DNA of 64,000 bases, taken from NCBI GenBank assembly GCA_965206675.1, contig CBDBKL010000008.1:124001-188000 (forward strand), in the 5' to 3' direction. The DNA is from CBDBKL01 sp965206675 (GTDB lineage Bacteria; Bdellovibrionota; Bdellovibrionia; Bdellovibrionales; JAKFYE01). A program made the translations under genes and the position numbers. The notes under the pieces are model-generated. The model saw nothing but the letters and a program-made list of their open reading frames with translations. It was not told the origin of the DNA and ran no database searches. Positions within the stretch are counted from its first letter, which is position 1, and every line of letters begins with the position of its first letter. Shown here piece by piece: positions 18,342 to 27,348 of this stretch.

Positions 18342-18464
18342 ATGGTTTTGCACAATTTTCTTTTTTACGTTTGATTGAGAACTTAACGAGAGACCTTGCA
18401 CACACTGTCTCTAATTTAAGAACTGTAACTGCACTTTAAAAAGAGGGCACAAAAACAGATACAT

Positions 18465-18480
18465 AAGGCATATATGCCTT
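18465..18480. terminator. Palindrome downstream of cspA
   Basis: AAGGCATATATGCCTT is a perfect 16-bp palindrome 38 bp past the cspA stop. Read leftward it is followed by ATGTATCTGTTTTTG. It may be a weak terminator for cspA or an operator-like site. Confidence 0.3.
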
Positions 18481-18518
18481 ACATAAAATCTTGTGAATTG
18501 TTTAAAGATATAAAGTAC

Positions 18519-18716
18519 TTATTCAGAAGAAACTTTTACTTTAACAGCGCAAGGACCTTTTCTACCCTCACCCACTTCAAACTCCACTTTATCACCATCT
18601 TGGGGCTCTGGCCCTTGAATTTCCGAAACATGGAAAAATAGATCTTTTCCATCGTCTTGAGTGATAAAACCAAACCCTTTTCCTGTATTAAAAAACTTTA
18701 CTGTACCCTTACTCAT
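18519..18716 (-). CDS. Cold-shock protein, CspA family
   Basis: This 65-residue single cold-shock domain contains GTVKFFNTGKGFGFITQDDG (RNP1 KGFGFI) and DLFFHVSEI (RNP2-like FFHVS). It is an RNA/ssDNA-binding protein that melts secondary structure in mRNA. The usual WFN in the first strand is FFN here. It is a stand-alone gene with a 240-bp upstream region, which may hold a long leader as in other csp genes; I could not identify conserved leader elements. Confidence 0.95.
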   Translation of the reverse strand: MSKGTVKFFNTGKGFGFITQDDGKDLFFHVSEIQGPEPQDGDKVEFEVGEGRKGPCAVKVKVSSE

Positions 18717-18960
18717 TGATCCTTACTCCGTACTCACTTAAAAGATTAATAATCCGGTATTTGTAAAGTCCCCAGCACATAAAAACAATGAAAAAGATCT
18801 TATGGCTTCATTTTTTTCTCTCCACATCCAATATACGAGAACCCCAATCTTTTCGGTGCTTTATTTTCAACGAAGTGCATTATAATAATACAGAATAAAG
18901 ATTGATACTTTTTAAAAATACTTTGTTATTAAAATATGAAGAGGTAGGGGGGTTTATTTT

Positions 18961-19458
18961 ATGACAAAAATTATCATCGCAGGTATTGTCATCGCTCTTT
19001 CGGGATTTTTTTTCTTAGGTTCTGATGACGAAGCCGCTGTTCGTAAAGTTCTTACTGAGATTGAAGAGTTAGCAGAATTTGAGCAACCCTTGACCCAAAT
19101 AAATACAGCTGTACGTTTAGGTAAATTGGAAAAGCAATTGACCAACACAATTGACATTAGAGCTTTTAGCAACAAAAGCGACTGGCAACATCAAATAACA
19201 AGTATAGATCAACTCAAATCTACTGCTTTCCTTGGTGCACGGGCAGCCCAAAGCCATGCGGTTGTTTTAGATCAAATGAGTATTTCTATTGACTCCGATA
19301 AAGCCAATGCCAACTTTCAAGTGATCTCAGAAGGAATGGCAGAAAGAGGACGTTTTAAAAATATTCTTTCTGTAAGAGTGAATTTAGAAAAGTCAGAAGG
19401 CGGAGATTGGTTAGTCTCTTCAGCACAAGGAGAATTTGTAACTCCAGATTATCAATAG
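18961..19458 (+). CDS. Small membrane-anchored or secreted protein, NTF2-like guess
   Basis: At 165 residues it has an N-terminal hydrophobic segment (TKIIIAGIVIALSGFFFLG) without a clear cleavage site. Next comes DDEAAVRKVLTEIEELAEF, a helix typical of SnoaL/NTF2-like folds, and two strands near the end (ANANFQVISEG, LSVRVNLEKSEGGDWLVSSAQGEF). This matches NTF2-like proteins in layout only. No catalytic residues can be named. Confidence 0.55.
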   Translation: MTKIIIAGIVIALSGFFFLGSDDEAAVRKVLTEIEELAEFEQPLTQINTAVRLGKLEKQLTNTIDIRAFSNKSDWQHQITSIDQLKSTAFLGARAAQSHAVVLDQMSISIDSDKANANFQVISEGMAERGRFKNILSVRVNLEKSEGGDWLVSSAQGEFVTPDYQ

Positions 19459-19483
19459 CCTTTGAATGCCACATTATCCAAAA

Positions 19484-19503
19484 CCCCCTTTCGTACAAGG
19501 GGG
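19484..19503. terminator. Bidirectional terminator between convergent genes
   Basis: CCCCCTT and AAGGGGG pair with a 6-nt loop. Read leftward the stem is followed by TTTTGG, and rightward by CAGTTTAAA. It sits exactly between the + gene ending at 19458 and the - gene ending at 19528. Confidence 0.6.
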
Positions 19504-19527
19504 CAGTTTAAATGCTTTCTTCGCTCT

Positions 19528-19968
19528 CTATTCGCAGGTGATAATAGAAGTGTCGTAACGACTAATGCGATAAGTGAAAAGGCAGTTTCCCGTCGCATTC
19601 ATTCTTTGTAAGAGTTCTTTACCGTATAAAGTGAAGATAGAACCTCGTACCATTTCCCCTTGGATATGTTGATCCAATATATAGGTGTAGGTGTTCATTA
19701 GAGAAGACGGAGAAGAGTTGCTTCGAATCGCAGTGAGTGCAATCTGAAGTTTGTTCCCATCTTTTGAGCACGTCACATCATTTAAAGTGACTCCTTCAAT
19801 GGCTGAAGAGAGACCCCACGTAAAGTTTTCGGCAGACTCGCAGGCACTGGACTCCGGAGAGGAAGAAGGAATTGTAAAGTTGATTTCTTCCGCTGAGAAT
19901 GCATGGGCCGAAAAACTAAAAATTTGAAGAGTTAAAAATCCGATCATCGTCATAATTGCTGTATTCAT
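19528..19968 (-). CDS. Secreted protein of unknown function
   Basis: At 146 residues it has a signal peptide (MTMIGFLTLQIFSFSAHAFSA, cut near AHA). Four cysteines in the mature part (SSACESAE, DVTCSKDG, TGNCLFTY, IITCE) suggest two disulfides. No known motif. A 520-bp gene-free region separates it from sdhC. Confidence 0.6.
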   Translation of the reverse strand: MNTAIMTMIGFLTLQIFSFSAHAFSAEEINFTIPSSSPESSACESAENFTWGLSSAIEGVTLNDVTCSKDGNKLQIALTAIRSNSSPSSLMNTYTYILDQHIQGEMVRGSIFTLYGKELLQRMNATGNCLFTYRISRYDTSIITCE

Positions 19969-20488
19969 TCTTATTTCTCCTTATTTAGTTTACTAGTTTA
20001 TGGTAGATCACAATTCCGTTGTATTTAATTTCAATAAGTATAGTTCATTTTAAATTAAAATCAAAGGGGGATGTAGTTTTTTCAAAATCCTCTGCCTTTT
20101 CCATGGGCACCGAACCCGACGAGAAGGTTTGTGATGGGTTCAATTTTTGATATTATTAAAGAGTTTTCCTGGCCATCGCTTTAAAGACTCATCCAGCTAT
20201 CATTTTATTTCCTGATTTTGACTTAGCCACAGTTGCCTCTTAGATTTGACATTGAACCAGCCAAGAAAGATTCCTCATCGAAAAGAGTTTTTTTATGATA
20301 AAGACGAATAACTGGTCTATCAAATAGATAGCTATAAAAAATCAAATTATCTGACTTTATTTTTTAAGATTTTTAAGATAAGTTAAAACAAGATATTTTT
20401 TTAGAAAAAACTCTATCGCTAAAGGGAACATCTTTTTCTTTATAATATAAAATAGGATTTCAAGAATATAGGTGATATTGGAATAACG
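19969..20488. other. 520-bp gene-free region between divergent genes
   Basis: No ORF or repeat copy found. A TATAAT at 20441-20446 could be the -10 of the sdh operon promoter, but no good -35 lies 16-18 bp upstream. The ribosome site of sdhC is weak (GGA six bases before the ATG). Confidence 0.3.
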
Positions 20489-21331
20489 ATGATGATGAAT
20501 ACATCAGAAAAAGTAGAAAATAAAAAAGCCAACCTCTTTAGCCTGTTTCAAACCCAGCGCAAAGATCAGTGGTGGGTAGGGCCGCTTCTTACTTTTATGG
20601 GACTATCAGCCTTTGGAATTTACACGACATGGGCAGCCTTTCAGGGAAATCATTATTTTCATGGCTCCTACTTATCTCCCCTGTACTCCCCCGTACTCTT
20701 TACATTTTTAGAAGCCCCCGGTGCTGCCCCTTTAGAACATGCATGGCTGGGGCTCTGGCCCCAATGGTGGCCCGGCTTTCTTCCCTCTTCCCCTGCTCTT
20801 CTTATTTTAGCTTTTCCCCTCTCTTTTCGCGCCACTTGTTACTATTATAGAAAAGCCTACTACCGATCCTTTTTTGCCACCCCACCTGCTTGCGCTGTAG
20901 ATGGCCTTCCTTTAAAAAATTACAAAGGGGAAACCGCCCTTCTTCTCATTCAAAATTTTCATCGCTATGCCATGTATATCGCTTTGGCTTTCATTGGAAT
21001 TCTCTATTACGATGCCTTTATTTCCTTCTTTAGAAATGGTGAATTTGGCATAGGTGTGGGTAGCGTTGTCTTACTTATCAATGCCACCCTACTTGGTCTT
21101 TACACTACAGGTTGCCACTCTTTCAGACATGTTATCGGTGGACGTCTCAACAGTTTTTCCTGTGGAAGTTGCGCCAAAGTTAGTCACGGACTGTGGTCAA
21201 AGGTTTCGTTTCTAAACGCTCGTCATATGCAATTTGCATGGGTCAGTCTTTTTTGGGTAGGCTTTACCGATCTCTATGTCCGACTTGTCTCTATGGGAAT
21301 TATCACTGACTACAACACCTGGGGTTATTAA
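20489..21331 (+). CDS. sdhC: Succinate dehydrogenase/fumarate reductase membrane cytochrome b subunit
   Basis: This 280-residue membrane protein has five spans, all His-bearing, as in single-subunit (class B-like) diheme anchors: GLSAFGIYTTWAAFQG, a HAWLGLWPQWWPGF loop, NFHRYAMYIALAFIGILYY, TTGCHSFRHVIGG and NARHMQFAWVSLFWVGF. It anchors SdhAB, binds heme b and reduces quinone. Being immediately upstream of sdhA and sdhB makes the assignment firm despite low recognisable identity. The ATG triplet 20489-20497 leaves the exact start open by two residues. The stop is directly at the sdhA ATG. Confidence 0.85.
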   Translation: MMMNTSEKVENKKANLFSLFQTQRKDQWWVGPLLTFMGLSAFGIYTTWAAFQGNHYFHGSYLSPLYSPVLFTFLEAPGAAPLEHAWLGLWPQWWPGFLPSSPALLILAFPLSFRATCYYYRKAYYRSFFATPPACAVDGLPLKNYKGETALLLIQNFHRYAMYIALAFIGILYYDAFISFFRNGEFGIGVGSVVLLINATLLGLYTTGCHSFRHVIGGRLNSFSCGSCAKVSHGLWSKVSFLNARHMQFAWVSLFWVGFTDLYVRLVSMGIITDYNTWGY

Positions 21332-23178
21332 TGTATTCCGATATTAACCAAATTGAACATGATGTTGTTGTTATTGGTGCCGGAGGAGCGGGACTGAGAG
21401 CCGCTATTGAATGTTCAGCCCAGGGACTCAATACAGGAGTCGTCAGTAAATCCTTACTTGGTAAAGCACACACCGTAATGGCTGAGGGGGGTATGGCCGC
21501 AGCATTGGGTAATGCTGATGAACGCGATCATTGGAAAATTCACTTCAGAGATACTATGCGAGGGGGAAAGTTTTTAAATCAGTGGCGTATGGCAGAAATC
21601 CACGCCAAGGAAGCTCCCGAAAGAGTCAGAGAATTGGAAGATTGGGGAGCTGTTTTTGATCGCACTCGCACAGGACTCATTAATCAAAGAAATTTTGGTG
21701 GTCATCGTTTTCCAAGATTAGCACATGTTGGAGATCGTACAGGCTTAGAATTAATCCGAACACTTCAAGATCATGGGATTCATCAGGGTTTTACCGCCCA
21801 TCAAGAGTGTACGGCTTTAAAACTTTTAAAAGATGGTGAAAGAATTTCTGGCGTACTCGCCTATTGGAGAGAAACGGGCCGATTTGTTATTTTCAAAACG
21901 AAGGCTGTTATTTTAGCCACAGGGGGCGGCGGTAAAGCCTGGCGAGTCACATCTAATTCCTGGGAATACACAGGTGATGGTTTAGCTATGGGCTATGAGG
22001 CTGGGGCGGAATTAATGGACATGGAGTTTGTGCAATTTCATCCTACGGGAATGGTATGGCCCCCTTCGGTTAAGGGAACACTGGTCACAGAAGGCGTCCG
22101 AGGAGATGGCGGTATATTGTTAAACAACAAAAAAGAACGTTTTATGTTCAACAACATTCCGGAAAAATTTGCACCTGAAACAGCAGACACGGAAGAAGAA
22201 GCTAACCGTTGGTTAGCAGGAGATAAATCAGCTCGTCGTCCACCAGAGCTTCTCACTCGTGATGTTGTTGCCAAAGCCATCATAGCTGAAGTCAAAGCCG
22301 GTAGAGGCTCTCCAAATGGAGGCGTTTTCTTAGATATTGCTTCACGAGTTCCAGCAGAAGTGATTAAGAAAAAACTTCCCTCTATGTATCATCAATTCAA
22401 AGAACTTGCTGAAGTGGACATTACAAAAGAGCCCATGCAAGTTGGTCCTACAACACATTATTTTATGGGGGGGCTAAGGGTCGATCATGACACGCAGGCT
22501 ACAAAAGTTCCCGGCCTATTTGCCTGTGGTGAATGTGCAGCAGGACTGCATGGAGCTAATAGATTAGGGGGCAATTCACTTTCGGATCTTATTGTCTTTG
22601 GAAAACGTGCCGGCTTTGGTGCCAGTGAATACATAAAAAATCTATCCAACACACCCAGCATTTTACAAGAACTTGTCGATGAAGGTATTCGTGAAACCAC
22701 TGCCTGTTTAAAACGAGAGAATGGCAATAATCCGTATCTCATTCATGAAGACATTCAAAAAACCATGGATCAATATGTCGGTATTGTTCGTAACAAAGAA
22801 GACCTGGGAAAAGGAATTAAAGAGCTACAAACCCTTTGTGAAACAGCAAAAGAGGTTAAAGCCCATGGATCATCTCAATACAATCCTGGATGGCATGAAG
22901 CTCTTGATTTAAAAAACCTTCTTATCACTTCAGAGGCGGTCGCAAAGTCAGCTCTACTCAGAGAAGAAAGTCGAGGTGGTCACACGCGCACCGACTTTCC
23001 TAATGAAAGAGAGGAAGGACTTGGTTATAATATCATCATTCATAAGTCAGCAGATGGAATGAGTGTAAGAAAAGAAAACCGCACAGAGCCAGATGCAGAA
23101 TTAAAACGAATTGCCCTTTCAAAAATTGAAGATTTGGAATCAGAAGTGGCTAAGGAGAAATCAAATGGCTCTGCGTAA
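21331..23178 (+). CDS. sdhA: Succinate dehydrogenase/fumarate reductase flavoprotein
   Basis: This 615-residue subunit carries covalently bound FAD. The Rossmann motif VVVIGAGGAGLRAAIE is at residues 12-27, the FAD-attachment HTVMAEGGMAAALG at 47-60, the capping-domain active site EFVQFHPTGM at about 233-242, LVTEGVRGDGG near 253-263, the catalytic Arg region in LLTRDVVAKAI, and a HYFMGGLRVD substrate loop near 380. Residue pattern and length match the fumarate-reductase-like SdhA of soluble-quinone type B enzymes. It oxidises succinate in the TCA cycle. It overlaps sdhB by 14 bp. Confidence 0.97.
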   Translation: MYSDINQIEHDVVVIGAGGAGLRAAIECSAQGLNTGVVSKSLLGKAHTVMAEGGMAAALGNADERDHWKIHFRDTMRGGKFLNQWRMAEIHAKEAPERVRELEDWGAVFDRTRTGLINQRNFGGHRFPRLAHVGDRTGLELIRTLQDHGIHQGFTAHQECTALKLLKDGERISGVLAYWRETGRFVIFKTKAVILATGGGGKAWRVTSNSWEYTGDGLAMGYEAGAELMDMEFVQFHPTGMVWPPSVKGTLVTEGVRGDGGILLNNKKERFMFNNIPEKFAPETADTEEEANRWLAGDKSARRPPELLTRDVVAKAIIAEVKAGRGSPNGGVFLDIASRVPAEVIKKKLPSMYHQFKELAEVDITKEPMQVGPTTHYFMGGLRVDHDTQATKVPGLFACGECAAGLHGANRLGGNSLSDLIVFGKRAGFGASEYIKNLSNTPSILQELVDEGIRETTACLKRENGNNPYLIHEDIQKTMDQYVGIVRNKEDLGKGIKELQTLCETAKEVKAHGSSQYNPGWHEALDLKNLLITSEAVAKSALLREESRGGHTRTDFPNEREEGLGYNIIIHKSADGMSVRKENRTEPDAELKRIALSKIEDLESEVAKEKSNGSA

Positions 23179-24034
23179 AATACGAATTTGGCGTTCCGAA
23201 GATAGCAAAACCGCAAATCATAAAAATGGAAATTTACCTAATAAAACCGAAGGTAATCAAAACCCGATCTCAACCAATGAAACCAAAAATCCTTCCTTAA
23301 ACTACGATCAAAAGAAAGGAACATTTAAAGACTATGAAGTTGAGGTCAGTACAGGAATGGTTGTTTTAGATGTTATACATTTGATTCAAGCGCAACAAGC
23401 ACCTGATTTAGCTGTTCGTTGGAATTGTAAGGCGGGAAAATGCGGATCTTGCAGTATGGAAATCAATGGAAAACCTCGCTTAGGATGTATGACTCGTATG
23501 AACACTTTTGCAGAACATGAGACCATAACCATTCAACCTCTTAAGTCCTTCCCAGTGATAAAAGATCTCGTAACAGATGTTTCATGGAATTATGAACAAA
23601 ATAAAAAAATTGCAAAGTTTAAACCCCGCCCTCGAGATAAAGATGGTAAGCACCGTATGTATCAAAATGATGTGGATAGAGTGCAAGAGTTTCGGAAATG
23701 CATAGAGTGTTATCTTTGCCAAAACGTCTGTCATGTATTGAGAGATCACGATAAAAAAGATAAGTTTATTGGCCCTCGGTTTATGATACGAGTGGCAGGA
23801 CTTGAAATGCACCCTTTAGATACAGAGGACCGTATCCCTAAATTAAAGGAAGAGTATGGTTCTGGGATGTGTAATATCACTCGCTGTTGTACGGAAGTGT
23901 GTCCCGAACACATTGGCATTACCGACAACGGAATTATTCCTATGAAGGAACGTGTAGTGGACCGATATTATGACCCCATATTATGGTTAAAACGCAAAAT
24001 ATTCGGTGATTCTAAAAAGAAAACAAACACATAA
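23165..24034 (+). CDS. sdhB: Succinate dehydrogenase/fumarate reductase iron-sulfur subunit
   Basis: At 289 residues. Start ATG 23165 is chosen over an upstream in-frame ATG at 23111 because AAGGAG lies eight bases before it and it gives the usual MALRKIRIWR beginning. The [2Fe-2S] cysteines are in CKAGKCGSCSMEINGKPRLGC-type spacing (about residues 88-108), with the 4Fe-4S set in CIECYLCQNVC and the 3Fe-4S set in CNITRCCTEVCP. A 40-residue Asn/Lys/Gly-rich insert after the first strand (residues 11-50) is longer than usual. It passes electrons from FAD to the heme/quinone anchor. Confidence 0.95.
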   Translation: MALRKIRIWRSEDSKTANHKNGNLPNKTEGNQNPISTNETKNPSLNYDQKKGTFKDYEVEVSTGMVVLDVIHLIQAQQAPDLAVRWNCKAGKCGSCSMEINGKPRLGCMTRMNTFAEHETITIQPLKSFPVIKDLVTDVSWNYEQNKKIAKFKPRPRDKDGKHRMYQNDVDRVQEFRKCIECYLCQNVCHVLRDHDKKDKFIGPRFMIRVAGLEMHPLDTEDRIPKLKEEYGSGMCNITRCCTEVCPEHIGITDNGIIPMKERVVDRYYDPILWLKRKIFGDSKKKTNT

Positions 24035-24209
24035 GAACTTCATTCTCTCATAAACCCAAAGACAGCAACTAAGAGTATAAATTAATTTCAATATGAAAGG
24101 GTAACCTTTTCACTGCTTTTGGACTCATTCGAGTTTTATAGATCAATAGATTATAATGAGCCGGAAATAAAACCACTTAGGGAGTTTATAGTTCAGCACT
24201 AAAACTGTA

Positions 24210-27161
24210 TTGAAATCTATGAATTTGTCATTTTTCTTTTCTATAAAATTATTATTTTTCACGACTCTATTGGGATTCTCTTCTCCCCTTCTCTACGCTC
24301 AAACTGAGAACAGTTTTGAACAATTAATCCCTACACTTTCTCAGGGAGAGCAGTTTCCCTACATGACAGAGCAGGTCTTAATGTCGCCTCCACAGCTCAT
24401 CCAAGCTAATAATACAAAACTTGTTGAAGCATTAGAAAACAATGACCTCTATCGACAACTTATCGAAAACCACTCTCCCCTATTGACTCTAGAAATAAGC
24501 TCCGACATAAAAACCGGAGGATTTGTTCAATTTAAAGTTGTTAAAGAGAGCTTTATTTCTAATTGGGGTCAGGAACTTTCAGCTTTTGCTTCAGAGAATA
24601 AATTCAATAGCTCTCATCAAGTTTTACAAGAAATCTCTAGGTTGTTATCAGAGAGGCCTTATCTGGCCGCTACCCCTCATGATTTTGTCTCCGCCTTCAG
24701 TCAAACCTTAGATAGGAGTGTGGATCGAGAAGAAATTTTTCGAGCTCTTGAGCATGATGATATTTCAATATTGGAGAGGGTTCTTGATCCTTACCCAGAA
24801 GCAAGAGGGTTTAAACCGATGGCTTTTGCCTTAGAGTCAGATAGAGAAAAGGAATACTATTTAGATGCTTTAAGAGAAATGATGGAAGCTAACGAGAGGA
24901 TGAACCAACTTTTTGTGACTTATATGCTAGCTTGGCAAAAGGAAGCAGAAAATGTAAAAGGAAGTTTAGAAAAATATTTAATAGAACTCACTGAAGAAAA
25001 ATTAGTTTGGTTAAGAGAATCTGGTTTACAAAAAGGTTATATAAAGCGCATTACAAATGCTGCTCAAGAAATAAAGGCCATTCGCAGAAGAATATTCGTT
25101 CGCATTAAAAGTATAGAAAGAGAGATTGGGCGTCACCAAGACGTTGTAACAGAGCATGTTCAAACAAGTAAAAATAGTCTAACATTAGTAGAGGTTCATC
25201 CTTCCATTGGTATTTTTCGAGGCTACATAGGTGGAGATTGTTCGAGCAGTACATGCTTTGGTTACCCCTACAGTTCTGAAGAAAGGGTTTTCTTTATACT
25301 TAACAAGCGAGGAGAGGATGTCGGTTACTTAAATGGGGCTATGGTCAATACCCTTGATGGAAAAAGAGCCTTTCTCGTCAATGGCCTTGCCGGCGCAAGG
25401 ATATCTAAAGAGATGACAACAATTATATTTGCTGCTCTAAGCAAAAGTCGCAGGGAATTAGGTGTAGAAAAAGTGCTTCTTCTAGGCCGACAAAGCCATT
25501 TACCAAATCTTGACTACACGGAAATTAGACGAGCCTTTGATAGTCATGCTGGAGCTGACGTTCCTATTATTTTTTTAGATCAAGATTTTCGAAAGATTAT
25601 TGATATATATTCTACAATTACTAGATATGATAGTCCCAACAGACTGTCGATGGGTCATCAAATCGAAAACATCGAAGAAATCCGAGAAAGCACACGTGTG
25701 ATAACTTCGGAACGACCATTTGCCCCGCCTCAATTATCAGACTTTAACCCCTCAGACCTCCAACCAAGGCAAAAGTTTTTGATTAATTTATACCACCCTC
25801 ATATTGCTGAAGAGTTTGGAATAGATGCCTTAAAAAATCCTGAATATGCTGAAAAGGCAGGAGTGAATTTAGTCGAAGGTAGAAACTTATTGGACATCGT
25901 TCAAAATAACGACAGACTTCAAAATTTTCAATATATGCTAAGGTTGGAATCTATACTGAATGATTTCTCCTTTTCTCTGGAAGAAACGGCTCCATTCATA
26001 ATGTTTCAGTATATAAGGGGCCTTGTCAGTGCTCCAGATTTTTTTAAAACTCCTATTTATGAGAAAGTCATAGAAACTCTTGAGCAAGCCATTGCAAAAG
26101 CAAAAAGCCCTGAAGATTTAAGAGGATATATCACCGAAGTTTTCCCTTATGTTCGCGGCAAAAGAATGGGGGAAATCGTTGAAAGAGTTTTAGATTTTGT
26201 CATTGAAAGTAAAAATGCTGACTTACTTGAACAGTTTGCTCATGAGGTTTTCCCTCGTGCTCGTATCCCTAATAAAGCCGAGATGATTAAAAAAACTCTC
26301 AGAGCTGCAAGAGCACTAACAGAAAAAAATAGAATATTAGTTTCTTTAGCTGCTAGAACCTTACCTCGAATACGGTTAGTTCAAAGAAAAAGTCTCATTG
26401 AACACGTTAGATCTACCGCCATTGCATTAAAAGATAGGGATAGTTTGTTTTGGTTAGGTTTTTATAACAACTTTGGTAATGAGAAGGGGTGGCAATTAAT
26501 GAGACAAATTACTCAAATTATTCAAAAAATGCCACCACATCCATATCTATTTTCGTTTCCATTTTTTAACCCCAATCGCCTCACAACTCAGGACTATGAA
26601 CAGCAGCTTGAGATGCTTAAAGATTATTTTTCCCTTACCCCCAAACAATTCTTTGATCTATTTTTTGTCGATGAAATAGTAGGCCGAATATTAGCAAGCG
26701 ATGCCGATCTAGAGTCAAATAAGAAAACAGTTCTCAAACTTATTAAAGAATTTACTGAGAGTAATATGGTCCCCATATTTTTAGAACGATTAGATCAAAT
26801 GATACTCTCTAATCCCCTGACAGATGGTATACAGAAAGTGTGGACAAATGACATGTGGAAAATTTGGGTAGATGGTATGTGGAAAATGGTAAAGAGAACT
26901 ATAGAAGTGGCAATTGAACTTCAAGATCACAAAACTATTGAGACACTTGAGAAAGAATTCTTTTCCAAGGTTACACTCGAAATTGAAGAGTACAAACATG
27001 AGTTTTCGATTACCAGGGATGCCATCCGTACATTCGGCCATGATAAGAATTGGGAAACATTAGAAAACAAACTTCAAACTACTAATAATAACCGTTCGAA
27101 AAGGTCAGACAATCAACCTGTTGTACGTAAATCCTCTGACCTACCTTGTTTTGCCCCATGA
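24210..27161 (+). CDS. Large secreted protein of unknown function
   Basis: At 983 residues it has a signal peptide (FFSIKLLFFTTLLGFSSPLLYA). TTG 24210 and ATG 24219 are both possible starts; the nearest AGGGAG is too far for either. Residues 150-330 are highly helical. A globular stretch around residues 335-470 contains GIFRGYIGGDCSSSTCFGYPY, VGYLNGAMVNTL and VLLLGRQSHLPNL, an alpha/beta look with a conserved-looking Cys pair. The last 450 residues form regular helical repeats (AKSPEDLRGYITEVFPYVRG, NADLLEQFAHEVFPRAR). I recognise no family. A family B repeat follows 50 bp after the stop. Confidence 0.6.
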   Translation: MKSMNLSFFFSIKLLFFTTLLGFSSPLLYAQTENSFEQLIPTLSQGEQFPYMTEQVLMSPPQLIQANNTKLVEALENNDLYRQLIENHSPLLTLEISSDIKTGGFVQFKVVKESFISNWGQELSAFASENKFNSSHQVLQEISRLLSERPYLAATPHDFVSAFSQTLDRSVDREEIFRALEHDDISILERVLDPYPEARGFKPMAFALESDREKEYYLDALREMMEANERMNQLFVTYMLAWQKEAENVKGSLEKYLIELTEEKLVWLRESGLQKGYIKRITNAAQEIKAIRRRIFVRIKSIEREIGRHQDVVTEHVQTSKNSLTLVEVHPSIGIFRGYIGGDCSSSTCFGYPYSSEERVFFILNKRGEDVGYLNGAMVNTLDGKRAFLVNGLAGARISKEMTTIIFAALSKSRRELGVEKVLLLGRQSHLPNLDYTEIRRAFDSHAGADVPIIFLDQDFRKIIDIYSTITRYDSPNRLSMGHQIENIEEIRESTRVITSERPFAPPQLSDFNPSDLQPRQKFLINLYHPHIAEEFGIDALKNPEYAEKAGVNLVEGRNLLDIVQNNDRLQNFQYMLRLESILNDFSFSLEETAPFIMFQYIRGLVSAPDFFKTPIYEKVIETLEQAIAKAKSPEDLRGYITEVFPYVRGKRMGEIVERVLDFVIESKNADLLEQFAHEVFPRARIPNKAEMIKKTLRAARALTEKNRILVSLAARTLPRIRLVQRKSLIEHVRSTAIALKDRDSLFWLGFYNNFGNEKGWQLMRQITQIIQKMPPHPYLFSFPFFNPNRLTTQDYEQQLEMLKDYFSLTPKQFFDLFFVDEIVGRILASDADLESNKKTVLKLIKEFTESNMVPIFLERLDQMILSNPLTDGIQKVWTNDMWKIWVDGMWKMVKRTIEVAIELQDHKTIETLEKEFFSKVTLEIEEYKHEFSITRDAIRTFGHDKNWETLENKLQTTNNNRSKRSDNQPVVRKSSDLPCFAP

Positions 27162-27211
27162 TTTGTGTGATTGCAACAAAATCGGTAACACTTCTTCATT
27201 TGCAATTAGAC

Positions 27212-27337
27212 GGACTGTTGAAAAAGTGTTAGATACGAGACGTTCAAGCTCAAGCCGAACGCAGGCGTAGTTTTTCCTACGTCGGAGTGAAGGCTTGAGT
27301 GATTGCAACGAAGTAGATGACGCTTTTTCAACAGTCC
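27212..27337 (+). repeat. Family B repeat, full copy
   Basis: 126 bp with perfect arms GGACTGTTGAAAAAG and CTTTTTCAACAGTCC, and the core CGTAGTTTTTCCTACG. It ends 11 bp before the start codon of the next gene, so its hairpin would sit next to that gene's ribosome-binding site (AAAGGA at 27338-27343). Confidence 0.92.
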
Positions 27338-27348
27338 AAAGGAAAATT

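Noticed and set aside
18221..18439. 72-codon + strand ORF after the thioesterase gene
   Set aside because: The first half is family B repeat. The same repeat gives similar fake peptides (RRRKNYA...LELERL) on the other strand at 27141 and 42169.
23111..23164. N-terminal extension of SdhB
   Set aside because: The extra 18 residues are an out-of-frame reading of the SdhA end. ATG 23165 has AAGGAG at the right distance and matches family starts.
27295..27348. Upstream extension of the nitronate monooxygenase frame
   Set aside because: It lies in the B repeat; ATG 27349 with AAAGGA begins the conserved protein.
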